In this document: positions 14,534-20,627 of the stretch, piece by piece
How the letters are laid out: every line of letters begins with the position of its first letter
How positions within the stretch are numbered: the stretch's first letter is position 1
Assembly: GCF_016785185.1 (NCBI RefSeq)
Contig: NZ_JAEKDY010000057.1
Strand: one strand, 5' to 3'
Length of the DNA stretch: 20,627 nt
Source of the DNA: Heyndrickxia sporothermodurans
GTDB lineage: Bacteria > Bacillota > Bacilli > Bacillales > Bacillaceae_C
Notes under the pieces: generated by a model
Seen by the model: the letters and a program-made list of their open reading frames with translations, nothing else
Database searches by the model: none
What the model was told of the DNA's origin: nothing
Program-made: the position numbers and the translations under genes

Positions 14534-17500
14534 ATTTTCTGGGATTCGGGATTATATTCCGACCGTGTTGGATTTATCTGGGGAGCATGATCATGTTCTT
14601 ATTTCCGGGCCTAACGGAGCGGGTAAATCAACGGTAACCTTTTGTATGGGTGGGGTTCTTTATTCAAGTAAAGTGGACGTGGAAGGATTAAAATCTAATA
14701 ATCTATCATCCGATCAGACGTGGCGAGCAAAAATTGATCTTCTATTCAAAAATGCCGGGAAAATCAAAGTGGATGCACCTCAATATGTACAATTCCGCTT
14801 GGAGATTGAACAAAAACCTGGTGATCCCATTAAAAGGGAGTTTTATATTGAAGAGGGCGACGAAATTGACAAATGGGAGCGTACCACGAAATTTACCAGT
14901 GGCGGCAATCTGAATTTTTCGGAATATAAAAATCAAGTGTTTTACAAGTATGCTGTCGACCCCGATGCCTTTTATTTGATTTGGTATCAAAAGGAAGTTA
15001 ATCAATTTGCCATCATGCATCCAGAAGAGCGTTTCCGAATTTTTAGTGAGATGAACGGCATCGATAGGATCCAGAAAAATTGGGAAGAAAGTAAAGAGCT
15101 TGTTAAGGATACGGAGCAAAGCTTGCAAGAAGCGGAAAGCAAACAAGGTCTTAATAAAATGCATTTAAAGCAAAAGAAAATGGAACTTGATCGGTACTAT
15201 AACCGCAATCGTCGACGTGAGGAAGGCTTTAACCAATATTATCGAGGAATAAAATGGTTGGAAACCTACTACCTAAATCAAATAGACTCCCTGAAAGTAC
15301 AAATTGAAGAATTGTTAGCAAATAAAAAGGAAAAGATGGATGCCAAACGGGAGTCGGAAATTCATTTCGTTGAGAAAAAAGAAGAGCTTGAACAGTTCAG
15401 GATACTACTTAGCGAACTTCAAAATCAAGAAGATGTATTGGGCCAAGAAGTACAGAAAATAAATAAACAGCTAAAAGATACCAACGAAAAAATAGATGCA
15501 ATATCTGAACAAATTGCCGAGATCACCAAACAGGTCGATCGTATTGGTTTGTCAGAGGATGAAGTGAAGGTAAGATTAAATGAAGCGGAAAAGAAATATA
15601 AAGAGATAGATACATCTATAAAAGCAATGGTTACAAAGGCAAATAATCTATCGAATCAGTTAAATGATCTAATTTCGAAAAGGGCGGAATTATCTGTAAA
15701 AATTGACCAGGATAAAGCTCAGGAAAGAAAGTATAATGAATTGATAGACACTTATCACGGTAGTAATGCTATTCAAACTGAGATGGATAAAAATAATCTT
15801 GAAATAGAGAACAATAAAGATAGATTCCGTGTTTTAAATGAAAAGGAACAGAAGATTGAAAAAGAACTGACACTACTAAAAAATAATAAAGTCTACAACC
15901 CCCGTCAGGAACAGTCCATCCGATTTTTTAAAGCGAATCAAATCGAAGTTTACCCGTTACGAGAGCTTGTGGAATTAGATGAGACTGCGGGTCAGCATGA
16001 TGAATATGTATTCGATACGATCAAATATACATTATTCGTTAATAAAAAAGTATTTAAAGCGCCTAACGACCTTTATCATGTTTCATTACCTAACCTAATT
16101 CCTGACAAAACAATTATGCAGTTGCCGGACAAGCATCTAAAGGTTAAAGATAATCTAGATGAATGCCTATACCCATATGCAATAAAAGCCCTTTGGTGGG
16201 TGGAGTCATTTTTTAAAGAAGAAAAGCCTTTAATTGTTAATGGTCAGCTTGTGGATGAAAAAGGGGTTCGTGGACCACAAGAGGAAAAGAAAATTATCTT
16301 AAGTGAAAAAGTACTGCAATTCCAGCAGGTGAAATTGGAAAAAGAGCTAACACAAATAGAGGAAGAAAAGCTACAACTCAATAAGGATATTCAAGAACGC
16401 AACAATCGAAATTCGATCCTCTTTAGCAGGAAAGAGTTACTTAAAGAGGCGGAAGCGTTTTTAACGAAAGAAAATGAACGAGAATGGCGGCAAAGCCAGT
16501 ATGAAAAAGTAAAAAAAGAGATAGAAGCTATTGAAAATGAAAACCGTTTAATTCAAGATGGGTTAAACGAACAAAGAACATCATTAGCTAGGTGGGAACA
16601 ATCCTTATTAACTTATCGAGACTATCTAGAAATCTACCAACAATTTCGTAAAGAACAAGCAAAAATAGAGGAAGTGCAGAGATTAAAGAGCATCCTGGTG
16701 GGGCTTAATCAAAATAAAAAGGAAAAAAACAATCAATTAGAGGGGATTTCCATCACATTAGATGCCAAAAGACATGAAGAAAGACAGCTATCAAGAAAGC
16801 TAGAAGATGAAGAAAATGATCTTATTGGTCGGGACCGAGAAATCGAACAAATGGAACGGCAAATAAAAACAAGGTCAGAAGAGCGATTATCAAACGAAGA
16901 GGGATATTCTCGTACAAGAAAAGAAGGACAAAAACTTCTAGAAACCGCGAAAGACTTAGTTTCTAAATGGAACGATCAGATGGAGCGTTTTTCCGAGCTG
17001 ACAAAACCGCAAGCGGAGGAGTTACGTAATCATGGAAAAACTACCTTTGAATTTGCGATAAGCGAGACGGGGATAGATGAAGCAGCACCTGAAAACTATG
17101 CAAAAATGAAAGAAGAATATGATCGGTCAGAGAATGAAGTGAAAAAATCAAAAATCTTATTGGAAGAATATATCGAGCGAATGGAACGATTTAAAGAAGA
17201 TTTGGAAGAGACTATCAACATGAAAATCATCGGTGTGAACCAGAAGTTTGTGAACTATATGTCTTTATTCGGCTTTGAAGGAAAAATTGAATGGGACATG
17301 AACACCGACCGACGAGGACAAATTCGGTATACACTATTTATTAAGGCAAGAAAAGAAGGCCACCGTGGAAAATTAGAAGATGTTAGTGTGAAAGCACGTG
17401 GCGGGAAAGTGGGAAAAGGTGTATCAGGCGGCGAGGAATCACTTAGTTCTTTATTGTTTGCACTGGCGTTACTACAAACAATCGAGACATCACCAGGATA

Positions 17501-17711
17501 CATTGTCCTAGATGAATTTGATAGCGCCCTTGATGAAGGTCGAAAAGAAAAAGTGTTCGGATTATATGAACAAGAATTGCAACGAAAAATGATTATTCTT
17601 ACTCCAAAATCCCATGAAGAAGAATATCTTTATCGCTTCTCTAAAGCATACGTCGTACACCACAATCCAAATATACCAAAAAGTATGGTGTTTAAAGTGA
17701 AGCGTGTGTAG
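14514..17711 (+). CDS. jetC: Wadjet JetC-like SMC ATPase (MukB-like)
   Basis: A 1065-residue SMC-like ATPase, the motor that extrudes DNA loops in Wadjet complexes. Walker A GPNGAGKST is at 32-40 after an N-terminal strand (WRVRFSGIRDYIP). Two long coiled-coil arms at about 185-455 and 600-870 flank a hinge-like globular part (about 460-590, from NPRQEQSIRFFKANQIEVYP). The C-terminal head has the ABC signature SGGEES (from 971) and Walker B YIVLDEFDSALDE with Asp1000 and Glu1001, all intact. I start at ATG 14514, six bases after GGAGGTG. The upstream in-frame ATG at 14499 has no such site. It overlaps jetB by 20 bases. The length matches type I/II-like JetC better than the longer TIGR02680-type proteins. 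An isolated SbcC/RecN-like protein is excluded by the operon. Confidence 0.92.
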   Translation: MIPWRVRFSGIRDYIPTVLDLSGEHDHVLISGPNGAGKSTVTFCMGGVLYSSKVDVEGLKSNNLSSDQTWRAKIDLLFKNAGKIKVDAPQYVQFRLEIEQKPGDPIKREFYIEEGDEIDKWERTTKFTSGGNLNFSEYKNQVFYKYAVDPDAFYLIWYQKEVNQFAIMHPEERFRIFSEMNGIDRIQKNWEESKELVKDTEQSLQEAESKQGLNKMHLKQKKMELDRYYNRNRRREEGFNQYYRGIKWLETYYLNQIDSLKVQIEELLANKKEKMDAKRESEIHFVEKKEELEQFRILLSELQNQEDVLGQEVQKINKQLKDTNEKIDAISEQIAEITKQVDRIGLSEDEVKVRLNEAEKKYKEIDTSIKAMVTKANNLSNQLNDLISKRAELSVKIDQDKAQERKYNELIDTYHGSNAIQTEMDKNNLEIENNKDRFRVLNEKEQKIEKELTLLKNNKVYNPRQEQSIRFFKANQIEVYPLRELVELDETAGQHDEYVFDTIKYTLFVNKKVFKAPNDLYHVSLPNLIPDKTIMQLPDKHLKVKDNLDECLYPYAIKALWWVESFFKEEKPLIVNGQLVDEKGVRGPQEEKKIILSEKVLQFQQVKLEKELTQIEEEKLQLNKDIQERNNRNSILFSRKELLKEAEAFLTKENEREWRQSQYEKVKKEIEAIENENRLIQDGLNEQRTSLARWEQSLLTYRDYLEIYQQFRKEQAKIEEVQRLKSILVGLNQNKKEKNNQLEGISITLDAKRHEERQLSRKLEDEENDLIGRDREIEQMERQIKTRSEERLSNEEGYSRTRKEGQKLLETAKDLVSKWNDQMERFSELTKPQAEELRNHGKTTFEFAISETGIDEAAPENYAKMKEEYDRSENEVKKSKILLEEYIERMERFKEDLEETINMKIIGVNQKFVNYMSLFGFEGKIEWDMNTDRRGQIRYTLFIKARKEGHRGKLEDVSVKARGGKVGKGVSGGEESLSSLLFALALLQTIETSPGYIVLDEFDSALDEGRKEKVFGLYEQELQRKMIILTPKSHEEEYLYRFSKAYVVHHNPNIPKSMVFKVKRV

Positions 17712-17757
17712 GGACGAAGGAACAGACTTAAGTTATTGAAAAGGGGAAAATATACAG

Positions 17758-17847
17758 ATGAACAATCAGGAAGCGATGGAATGGTTCGAATCTATTGTTA
17801 TTGATGGGGAAATTTATAACAAAAGATATAAGGAAATAGCTATTTAA
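17758..17847 (+). CDS. Possible 29-residue ORF between jetC and fic
   Basis: ATG at 17758 follows AAAGGGG at reasonable spacing and opens 29 codons (MNNQEAMEWFESIVIDGEIY...), ending at TAA 17845-17847. The peptide is acidic with no membrane segment. It could be a small gene, or the surviving N-terminus of a larger one. I do not recognise it. Low confidence because of its size. Confidence 0.25.
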   Translation: MNNQEAMEWFESIVIDGEIYNKRYKEIAI

Positions 17848-17881
17848 TTTTGGAAAAGTAGAAATATTGAGTAAGCTCATT

Positions 17882-17903
17882 AGGGAGGAAATTCTCCTTT
17901 TTT
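17882..17903 (+). terminator. Candidate short terminator after the jet operon
   Basis: A 7-bp stem (17882-17888 with 17893-17899, two G-U pairs) closes a four-base loop and runs into six Ts (17898-17903). It is compact and plausible for ending the jet transcript before fic. Confidence 0.4.
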
Positions 17904-17957
17904 GTAGAAAGAGAATGGTAGGAAAGTAAAGGACAAAACCCTATGAGGTGAGATAGA

Positions 17958-18683
17958 ATGTTTGAACAAATTGATCAGAAAAAGGCTCTTCTTGATGCAA
18001 GTCGACCTTTACCAAAGTATACATTAAGTAGTTTACGCGAAAAGTTATTGCTTGAATGGACATATAACACAAATGCAATCGAAGGGAACACATTAACAAT
18101 AAATGAAACGAAAATAGTTCTTGAAGGGATCACAGTTGGTGGGAAAACGATGCGTGAACACTTAGAAGTAATAAATCATCGTGATGCGATTTTTTATGTA
18201 GAAGAAATTGTCCAAAATAAAGAACCCTTTTCAGAATGGCAGATTAAAAATCTGCATCGGCTTGTATTAAAAGGCATCGATGATGAATATGCGGGTGTAT
18301 ATCGGGATCAGCAAGTATTTATTTCGGGTGCAAAACATAGACCACCAGCCCCATTCCTTATAAAGGATCAAATGGAGCAGCTTATAAATTGGTATGAACA
18401 AGAAGCAAAACAAATGCATCCGGTTACTCGTGGTGCAATGTTACACGCTATTTTTGTCGGAATACATCCTTTTATCGATGGGAATGGTCGTACTTCCCGT
18501 TTATTATTAAATTTGGAACTCATGAAAGAGGGCTACCCACCTGTCGTTATCAAGGTAGAAAATCGCTTAAAATATTACGAAGCATTAGATAAAGCACATA
18601 CCCAAAAGGATTATGATGATTTTATTCAGTTGGTCGCAAATGAGGCGGAAGATTCGTTAGATTTATATTTAAGTACAATCTAA
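17958..18683 (+). CDS. Fic-domain protein with N-terminal inhibitory motif
   Basis: A 241-residue Fic protein. Such enzymes usually transfer AMP from ATP to a hydroxyl side chain of a target protein. The catalytic loop HPFIDGNGRTSR (170-181) is complete, with His170 as the base. The flap region is seen around GVYRDQQVFISG, followed by HRPPAP. The (S/T)xxxE(G/N) autoinhibitory motif is present near the N-terminus as TNAIEG (38-43, Glu42), which makes it a class II type that can block its own ATP site. GAGGTGAG precedes the ATG at good spacing. It lies about 250 bases after jetC, on the same strand, and before a PemK-type toxin-antitoxin pair. It may be a separate toxin-like module or an accessory to the Wadjet segment. 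The target is unknown. Confidence 0.92.
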   Translation: MFEQIDQKKALLDASRPLPKYTLSSLREKLLLEWTYNTNAIEGNTLTINETKIVLEGITVGGKTMREHLEVINHRDAIFYVEEIVQNKEPFSEWQIKNLHRLVLKGIDDEYAGVYRDQQVFISGAKHRPPAPFLIKDQMEQLINWYEQEAKQMHPVTRGAMLHAIFVGIHPFIDGNGRTSRLLLNLELMKEGYPPVVIKVENRLKYYEALDKAHTQKDYDDFIQLVANEAEDSLDLYLSTI

Positions 18684-18964
18684 AAAATAGATTTAATAAA
18701 TTGGTAGAGGGAATCGATGCAGGCTTTATCTTATGGGTGGCATAATAATGCATCCAATCATCTAAAAAAATAGACGATATAAGATGTGTAGATCGTAGGA
18801 TATATTTTACAGTAATTCATGGGATAAGATACTATTTTTTCTCGAAAAAGATAGGACAGGGTGATAATTAATTCTTGTCTTTTTTATATGTATTTCTAAT
18901 GAATAATATACGTTCGATACTACTAGTTTACTTTGCTTTTAGGTTTGGGTAATATTTAATGCTA

Positions 18965-18994
18965 TTGTATAATTGATTTAAATCAATTTATAAT
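18965..18994 (+). promoter_or_regulatory. Toxin-antitoxin promoter with an operator filling the spacer
   Basis: TTGTAT (18965-18970), an 18-base spacer and a perfect TATAAT (18989-18994). The entire spacer, AATTGATTTAAATCAATT, is a perfect 18-bp palindrome, so a repressor bound there would block polymerase. The antitoxin ATG is 18 bases further on, after GAGGTGG. The rest of the 18684-18964 gap shows no gene. Confidence 0.7.
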
Positions 18995-19011
18995 TAATGA
19001 GGTGGTTATAA

Positions 19012-19173
19012 ATGACTGCTGATGAGATCATGAAAGCAATTGAAGAAATGGATAATAGTGAACGGATTAAATTACTCAATATGTTATTTGATAATTATTT
19101 TGACAGTAGACCTCCTAAAGAACAAATAATAAAAGAAAAAGAAGAAATATTTTGGGGTAAAGAAGATGAGTAA
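19012..19173 (+). CDS. Small antitoxin of a PemK-type module
   Basis: A 53-residue acidic helical protein (MTADEIMKAIEEMDNSERIK, then LLNMLFDNYF, ending EIFWGKEDE), too small to appear as a large frame but clearly a gene. GAGGTGG stands nine bases before the ATG, a promoter with a palindromic operator lies upstream, and its stop overlaps the toxin start by eight bases (ATGAGTAA). The acidic tail with the conserved-looking FWGKEDE end probably binds the toxin. It carries no AbrB or ribbon-helix-helix signature that I can see, so either its helical N-terminus binds DNA or the repressor is another protein. A degraded copy of the same gene lies near 10.93 kb. Confidence 0.75.
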   Translation: MTADEIMKAIEEMDNSERIKLLNMLFDNYFDSRPPKEQIIKEKEEIFWGKEDE

Positions 19174-19480
19174 AACAGGCAGGCGTGGAGAAGTATGGAC
19201 AGTAGAGTTAAATGGAAAGAGAAGACCTGTCGTTATAGTGAGCAATGATAATGTAATTGTAGAATTAGATCACTTGATTGCTACTGTTACAAGTCAACAT
19301 GCAAGAAATGAATTTGATGTTGTCATAGAATATTGGAATGAAGCGGGATTAGATAAACCCTCAGTTGTTAGATGTTCGAAATTAAACACAGTACATTTTA
19401 AAGAATTATTATTTAAAATCGGAAAGTTACATGAACATGATTTAGATAGAGTGTTGAAAACAATAAGAAATTATTTTTAA
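19166..19480 (+). CDS. PemK/MazF-family toxin
   Basis: A 104-residue toxin of the PemK/MazF superfamily, an expected mRNA interferase. The signature opening GRRGEVWTVELNGKRRPVVI (5-24) is followed by ATVTSQ, a long strand FDVVIEYW and KPSVVRCSKLNTV, the usual segment that positions the catalytic residues. A C-terminal helix ends VLKTIRNYF. Only a short insertion-free core is present, so it is a compact member, different from the E. coli-like MazF elsewhere in this window. The start overlaps the antitoxin stop. The 3' end and the terminator after it are repeated in a collapsed copy about 8.46 kb upstream. Confidence 0.88.
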   Translation: MSKTGRRGEVWTVELNGKRRPVVIVSNDNVIVELDHLIATVTSQHARNEFDVVIEYWNEAGLDKPSVVRCSKLNTVHFKELLFKIGKLHEHDLDRVLKTIRNYF

Positions 19481-19601
19481 TATATGTATGATTTAATGGA
19501 AACGGGAAAGCAGTATATGGCTCTCCCGTTTTTTGCATTTTTTGAAAATCCCATTCAAGTTTTTTAAAAACGAATAATGCCCAATTCGCAAAAAATTGTT
19601 A
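19451..19601 (+). repeat. Right copy of the long direct repeat flanking the Wadjet/Fic segment
   Basis: It pairs with 10993-11140 in direct orientation. It covers the last nine toxin codons, the terminator and about 70 bases beyond. A further identical 25-base block (19150-19174 with 10968-10992) and the antitoxin part (around 19075-19095) extend the homology to the left, interrupted by the deletions in the left copy. Confidence 0.75.
19501..19535 (+). terminator. Terminator of the PemK-type module
   Basis: AACGGGAAAGC pairs with GCTCTCCCGTT (one mismatch) around an eight-base loop, followed by a T-run, 20 bases after the toxin stop. It is conserved with the left repeat copy. Confidence 0.8.
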
Positions 19602-19714
19602 TTACTTTAAAAAAAGCTACTGTTACAAATAATTCACAAAATCGGGAGGTAAATGCTAACAATTTGTAGAAATTATTCACAATAATTATTACTATAAGTT
19701 GGAGTGAATAGCTG

Positions 19715-20527
19715 GTGAACAATGTTCAATTTGCTTTTGTAGATGAATATGGAAACTATGGATTTGATTTCGAGAAAAATGACGTTTCAACACATTTTAT
19801 AATTGTTGCTATTCTTGTTAAAGGTTCTAATAAGGAGATTTTAGAGGAAAAAGTAGAATATATAAGGCAGAGGTTTTTTCAGGCTGGTGAAATGAAGTCC
19901 AGTAAAATTAGGAATAACCATAAAAGGAGAAGTTTGATTCTAAGTGAACTAAAAGATCTGCCTTTCAATATATTTGCTTATGTCATAGATAAAAGGAAAA
20001 TAAGAGAGAATGCAGGAATTCGTTATAAGAAGTCTTTTTTCAAATTTTTAAATAGACTATTATATGATGATTTATTTAGAATTTTTGACCAACTGGAGCT
20101 TGTAGCTGATGAGTATGGAAATAAAGAGTTCATGGAAGAATTTAAGGGGTATGTAAAACGGAAGAGTATCCCCGATTTATTTAACTTCTCTAGTTTCGGA
20201 TTTAATAATAGTAAGTCTAATATTCTTATACAATTAGCTGATCTATTAGCGGGGACAATCGCTAAGGGATATGATAAAAACCAACTAACAGATGAATATC
20301 AGACTTTTTATAAGATCTTAGAAAAACACATTGTTAGGATAGAATATTGGCCAAAGGACTATAGAAATTTTTTAGTTCAACCATCAAAAAATGAAAATAA
20401 TCCCCCATATGATGAAGTAATATTAAAACAGGCTGTTAACTTGGCATATCAATATATAGATAGCTCTGGCAACAGTGATGATATTGATGAAAAGGACAGA
20501 TGTGTTTTGCAAGTAAAAAGTACATAA
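19715..20527 (+). CDS. DUF3800-family protein (predicted RNase H-like fold)
   Basis: A 270-residue protein. It opens with the DUF3800 hallmark FAFVDEYGNYG (Asp10, Glu11). GEMKSSKIR follows at 58-66, then a second strand LELVADEYGN with Asp132, and the closing ILIQLADLLAG (170-180) with Asp176. These acidic residues would build an RNase H-like metal site, so a nuclease is suspected but not shown for the family. The start is GTG at 19715, eight bases after GGAGTGA. No near ATG fits the conserved first strand. It is separated from the toxin-antitoxin pair by 230 bases and has no coupled partner inside the window. DUF3800 genes often sit in defence or mobile regions. A tail of about 60 residues (Asn- and Asp-rich) is beyond the core. 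Nothing is recognised in the last 100 bases of the window. Confidence 0.88.
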   Translation: MNNVQFAFVDEYGNYGFDFEKNDVSTHFIIVAILVKGSNKEILEEKVEYIRQRFFQAGEMKSSKIRNNHKRRSLILSELKDLPFNIFAYVIDKRKIRENAGIRYKKSFFKFLNRLLYDDLFRIFDQLELVADEYGNKEFMEEFKGYVKRKSIPDLFNFSSFGFNNSKSNILIQLADLLAGTIAKGYDKNQLTDEYQTFYKILEKHIVRIEYWPKDYRNFLVQPSKNENNPPYDEVILKQAVNLAYQYIDSSGNSDDIDEKDRCVLQVKST

Positions 20528-20627
20528 AAGTGCAATAAAAAATACATAAGCTTGCCAGCCTAATTTTAGTAATTATTTTTGTCGTGAAAGTGCGTGTGTA
20601 ACTCTGTAACTATCTCCTGTAAAACTT

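Noticed and set aside
14742..15164. Minus-strand 140-codon frame inside jetC
   Set aside because: It is fully antisense to the ATPase-head coding sequence and is a composition shadow.

Overview
The window reads as chromosomal DNA of a low-GC Gram-positive Bacillota, most likely a member of the Bacillaceae. The evidence is strong AGGAGG-type ribosome binding sites, several TTG/GTG starts, a YfjN-like tRNA-dihydrouridine synthase close to the Bacillus subtilis protein (from memory), and intergenic CGGA...TCCG hairpin repeats of a kind I associate with Bacillus-related genomes. The species cannot be named from the sequence. No rRNA, tRNA, CRISPR array or intact transposase was seen.

Layout. (1) 1-3.1 kb: sugar catabolism and decay. 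A ROK-family sugar kinase is followed by a broken agaS-type sugar isomerase, a cluster of short hairpin repeats, a small VOC (glyoxalase-fold) protein and the remnant of a possible DEDDh exonuclease. (2) 3.1-4.6 kb, minus strand: a two-gene unit of a DUF4062 (TIR-like) protein with a GAF-like C-terminal half and an overlapping 64-residue basic protein, closed by a terminator. (3) 4.7-5.9 kb: dusB2/yfjN-type dihydrouridine synthase with its own promoter and terminator. (4) 5.9-6.4 kb: five tandem copies of an exactly 104-bp repeat, itself built of about 21-bp sub-units. (5) 6.7-8.5 kb: a phage- or plasmid-like replication pair, a DnaD-domain initiator and a DnaB-type helicase cut off after Walker A and joined to the tail of an unrelated gene. 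(6) 8.7-9.35 kb, minus strand: a MazEF toxin-antitoxin pair with a palindromic operator. (7) 9.4-10.7 kb: an attenuator-like leader and an unrecognised 299-residue protein. (8) 10.9-19.6 kb: a defence segment bounded by two related toxin-antitoxin copies. The left copy is collapsed by an in-frame deletion and the right copy is intact. Between them lie a four-gene Wadjet (JetDABC) SMC operon, a 29-codon ORF and a Fic-domain protein. (9) 19.7-20.5 kb: a DUF3800 protein.

How it works together. The Wadjet operon is the centrepiece. JetC is the SMC-like ATPase, JetA and JetB are the kleisin and kite-like subunits, and JetD is the Toprim nuclease. In characterised family members this complex extrudes and cleaves circular plasmid DNA. 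The Fic protein and the PemK-type toxin module lie immediately downstream, and the outer repeats could let the block be gained or lost by homologous recombination (inference). With the DUF4062-GAF pair, the MazEF pair and the broken replication genes, the window looks like an accessory region rich in defence and mobile-element remains, interrupted by one housekeeping gene (dus).
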